DNA of 49,420 nucleotides, taken from the NCBI GenBank assembly GCA_903832735.1, contig CAILCO010000010.1, positions 1-49,420 of the forward strand. Reading direction: 5' to 3'. The translations under genes were made by a program, and so were the position numbers. This stretch comes from an uncultured Sterolibacterium sp. (GTDB lineage Bacteria; Pseudomonadota; Gammaproteobacteria; Burkholderiales; Rhodocyclaceae). The notes below the pieces were generated by a model. It saw only the letters and a program-made list of their open reading frames with translations. It had not been told where the DNA came from and made no database searches. Each line of letters begins with the position of its first letter. Positions within the stretch are counted from its first letter, which is position 1. Shown piece after piece: positions 47,791 to 49,420 of the stretch.

Positions 47791-49095
47791 ATGACCAAGA
47801 CACCCTCAGTACTGCTGAATGAACACGACAGAGCAACAGCGCGGAGCAGCTTGCGCCAACCTTGGTCTCGGCGTTGGTGGCTATGGCTGCTGCTGGTCGC
47901 GCTGGCAGCCGGCGGCGGCTATTATTTTCTGAAACCGTCCGCAGACTCGGCCCCGCAGGATGCCGCTACACCTGGCGGCGGTCGGCAGCGCAGCGGCGGC
48001 AAGGGTAGCGCGGTGGTCGTCGTCGCCCCCGCCAGGACCGGCGACATCAACGTCTATCTGAAAGGGCTAGGTGCGGTGGCGCCGTTCGCTTCCGTCACCA
48101 TCAAGGCGCATGTCGCCGGCCAGTTGATGCAGGTCCTGTTCAAGGAAGGTCAGACCGTCAAGGCCGGACAACTGCTCGCGATCGTCGATCCCCGCCCCTA
48201 TCAGGTGCTGCTGGAACAGGCCGAAGGCACCATGGCGCATGACCAGGCCTTGCTCAAGAACGCGCAGGTCGATCTGGAGCGCTATCGCACCCTGTTCAAG
48301 CAGGACTCCATCGCCGAGCAGCAACTCGCCACGCAGGCCGCGCTGGTGCGCCAATACGAGGCGCAGATCAAGGTCGACCAGGCGGCGATCGATGGCCAGA
48401 AACTGAACCTGATCTACTGCAACATCACTTCGCCCCTGAGCGGGCGCGTCGGCCTGCGCCAGGTCGATCCGGGCAATATCGTCCAGCCCAGCGACGCCAA
48501 CGGTATCGTCATCGTGACGCAATTGCAGCCGATCACGGTGGTCTTCTCGATCCCCGAGGACAGCATCCCCGCGGTCATGCAGAAGCTGCAGGCGGGCAAC
48601 AAGCTGGTCGTGGACACCTACGATCGGGCGCAAAAAAGCAAGCTGGCCAGCGGTCAACTGCTGACGGTCGACAACCAGATCGATCCCACCACCGGAACCG
48701 TCAAGCTGAAGGCGCAATTCGCCAACGCCGATTACGCCCTGTTCCCGAATCAGTTCGTCAATTCCATGCTCCTGCTCGATACCCGGCGCGGCGTCACGCT
48801 GATTCCCTCGGCGGGCGTGCAGCGCGGTAGCCAGGGGACTTATGTCTATGTGCTCAAGGAAGATCGCACGGTCAGCTTGCGTCTGGTCAAGGTCGGCATC
48901 ACCGAGGGCGACAGCACCTCCATCGACGAAGGGCTGATGCCCGGCGAGTCGGTGGTGATCGACGGCGCCGACAAATTGCGCGAAGGCGCGAAAGTGGAAG
49001 TGGCGGTGAAGGACGCCAAGAATGCCAAAGCCGCCGGCGGCAGTGGCAGCGGCAGCGGACGCCGACGCCCGGACGCGACAGGTCCAGCGAAGTAA
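47791..49095 (+). CDS. mdtA: RND efflux periplasmic adaptor (MdtA-like)
   Basis: The 434-residue protein has an N-terminal membrane anchor ([18 protein letters not shown]), a barrel-sandwich domain ([36 protein letters not shown]), a hairpin (about 150-205), the second lipoyl half, a beta-barrel domain and a Gly/Ser/Arg-rich tail. It links the inner membrane pump to an outer membrane channel. ATG 47791 is used; the pump gene follows by 4 bases. Confidence 0.9.
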   Translation: MTKTPSVLLNEHDRATARSSLRQPWSRRWWLWLLLVALAAGGGYYFLKPSADSAPQDAATPGGGRQRSGGKGSAVVVVAPARTGDINVYLKGLGAVAPFASVTIKAHVAGQLMQVLFKEGQTVKAGQLLAIVDPRPYQVLLEQAEGTMAHDQALLKNAQVDLERYRTLFKQDSIAEQQLATQAALVRQYEAQIKVDQAAIDGQKLNLIYCNITSPLSGRVGLRQVDPGNIVQPSDANGIVIVTQLQPITVVFSIPEDSIPAVMQKLQAGNKLVVDTYDRAQKSKLASGQLLTVDNQIDPTTGTVKLKAQFANADYALFPNQFVNSMLLLDTRRGVTLIPSAGVQRGSQGTYVYVLKEDRTVSLRLVKVGITEGDSTSIDEGLMPGESVVIDGADKLREGAKVEVAVKDAKNAKAAGGSGSGSGRRRPDATGPAK

Positions 49096-49099
49096 AGCG

Positions 49100-49420
49100 A
49101 TGAACCTGTCACGCCCGTTCATCCTGCGGCCGGTCGCGACCTCGCTGCTGATGGTTGCGATCCTGCTGGCCGGCGCGCTGGCTTACCGAATGCTGCCGAA
49201 GTCGGCGCTGCCCGAAGTCGACTACCCGACCATCCAGGTGGTCACGCTTTACCCCGGCGCCAGCCCGGACGTCATGACGTCCTCGGTCACCGCCCCGCTG
49301 GAGCGCCAGTTCGGCCAGATGCCGGGACTGAACCAGATGTCGTCGACCAGTTCGGGCGGCGCCTCGGTGATCACCCTGCAGTTCAACCTGGCGCTCAGCC
49401 TGGATGTCGCCGAACAGGAA
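49100..49420 (+). CDS. mdtB: RND efflux permease (MdtB-like), N-terminal part
   Basis: The visible 107 residues, [19 protein letters not shown] then [21 protein letters not shown] and [21 protein letters not shown], are the start of an AcrB-type pump of the MdtB/MdtC subgroup. The gene runs off the window's right edge with the frame intact. It follows mdtA, as in mdtABC operons. Confidence 0.88.
   Translation, partial: MNLSRPFILRPVATSLLMVAILLAGALAYRMLPKSALPEVDYPTIQVVTLYPGASPDVMTSSVTAPLERQFGQMPGLNQMSSTSSGGASVITLQFNLALSLDVAEQE

Overview
The window is GC-rich and densely packed, and it looks like chromosomal DNA of a betaproteobacterium, probably near Rhodocyclales/Burkholderiales (inference). 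The pointers are four intact orphan Bug/TctC-type receptors plus one broken one, a protocatechuate/gallate 4,5-cleavage gene set, an assimilatory nitrate operon behind an ANTAR regulator, and a tungsten-type aldehyde oxidoreductase. No rRNA, tRNA, CRISPR array, complete insertion sequence or prophage was seen.

Region 1 (1-11.9 kb, + strand) is an aromatic-acid catabolic locus. The end of an IclR regulator is followed by a promoter carrying an inverted repeat and then the run UbiD-type decarboxylase, amide/aromatic-type ABC binding protein, LigA, LigB and an exported alpha/beta hydrolase. Between 5.77 and 6.49 kb lies a decayed chimera of two genes on the - strand. A second tightly coupled run follows: PDC lactonase (LigI-like), SDR, Bug receptor, carboxymuconolactone-decarboxylase-family protein, EthD-like protein and fused gallate dioxygenase. 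The set suggests decarboxylation, ring cleavage and lactone hydrolysis of protocatechuate/gallate-type compounds. No recognisable LigC, LigJ or LigK is present.

Region 2 (11.9-21.2 kb) is mixed housekeeping: an RlhA-like U32 protein, a PEGA mini-protein with a patatin lipoprotein, an AT-richer gene-poor stretch containing a dif-like XerC/XerD site, an aldehyde:ferredoxin oxidoreductase with its own MoaD/ThiS protein, a homocysteine methyltransferase, a DUF2721 membrane protein and a PmtA-like methyltransferase.

Region 3 (21.4-27.0 kb, - strand) is a probable operon: GlcG/HbpS-like protein, Bug receptor, ThDP-dependent enzyme, FAH-family protein, Bug receptor and a thiamine-binding UPF0045 protein. 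It is followed by a large Cache-PAS-GGDEF-EAL protein and three poorly characterised genes (27.2-32.1 kb).

Region 4 (32.1-41.7 kb, + strand) is nitrate assimilation: nasT (ANTAR), a leader with two hexaloop hairpins and a strong intrinsic terminator, then nrtA-nrtB-nrtD-nirB-nirD-nasA. The leader fits NasT-controlled transcription antitermination.

Region 5 (41.7-47.6 kb, - strand) is a second catabolic-looking operon: two Gfo/Idh/MocA dehydrogenases, a Bug receptor, a Tat-exported amidohydrolase and a lipoprotein phosphoesterase. It sits behind a promoter with a perfect 18-bp palindrome between the -35 and -10 boxes. The window ends in the first two genes of an MdtABC-type RND efflux system.
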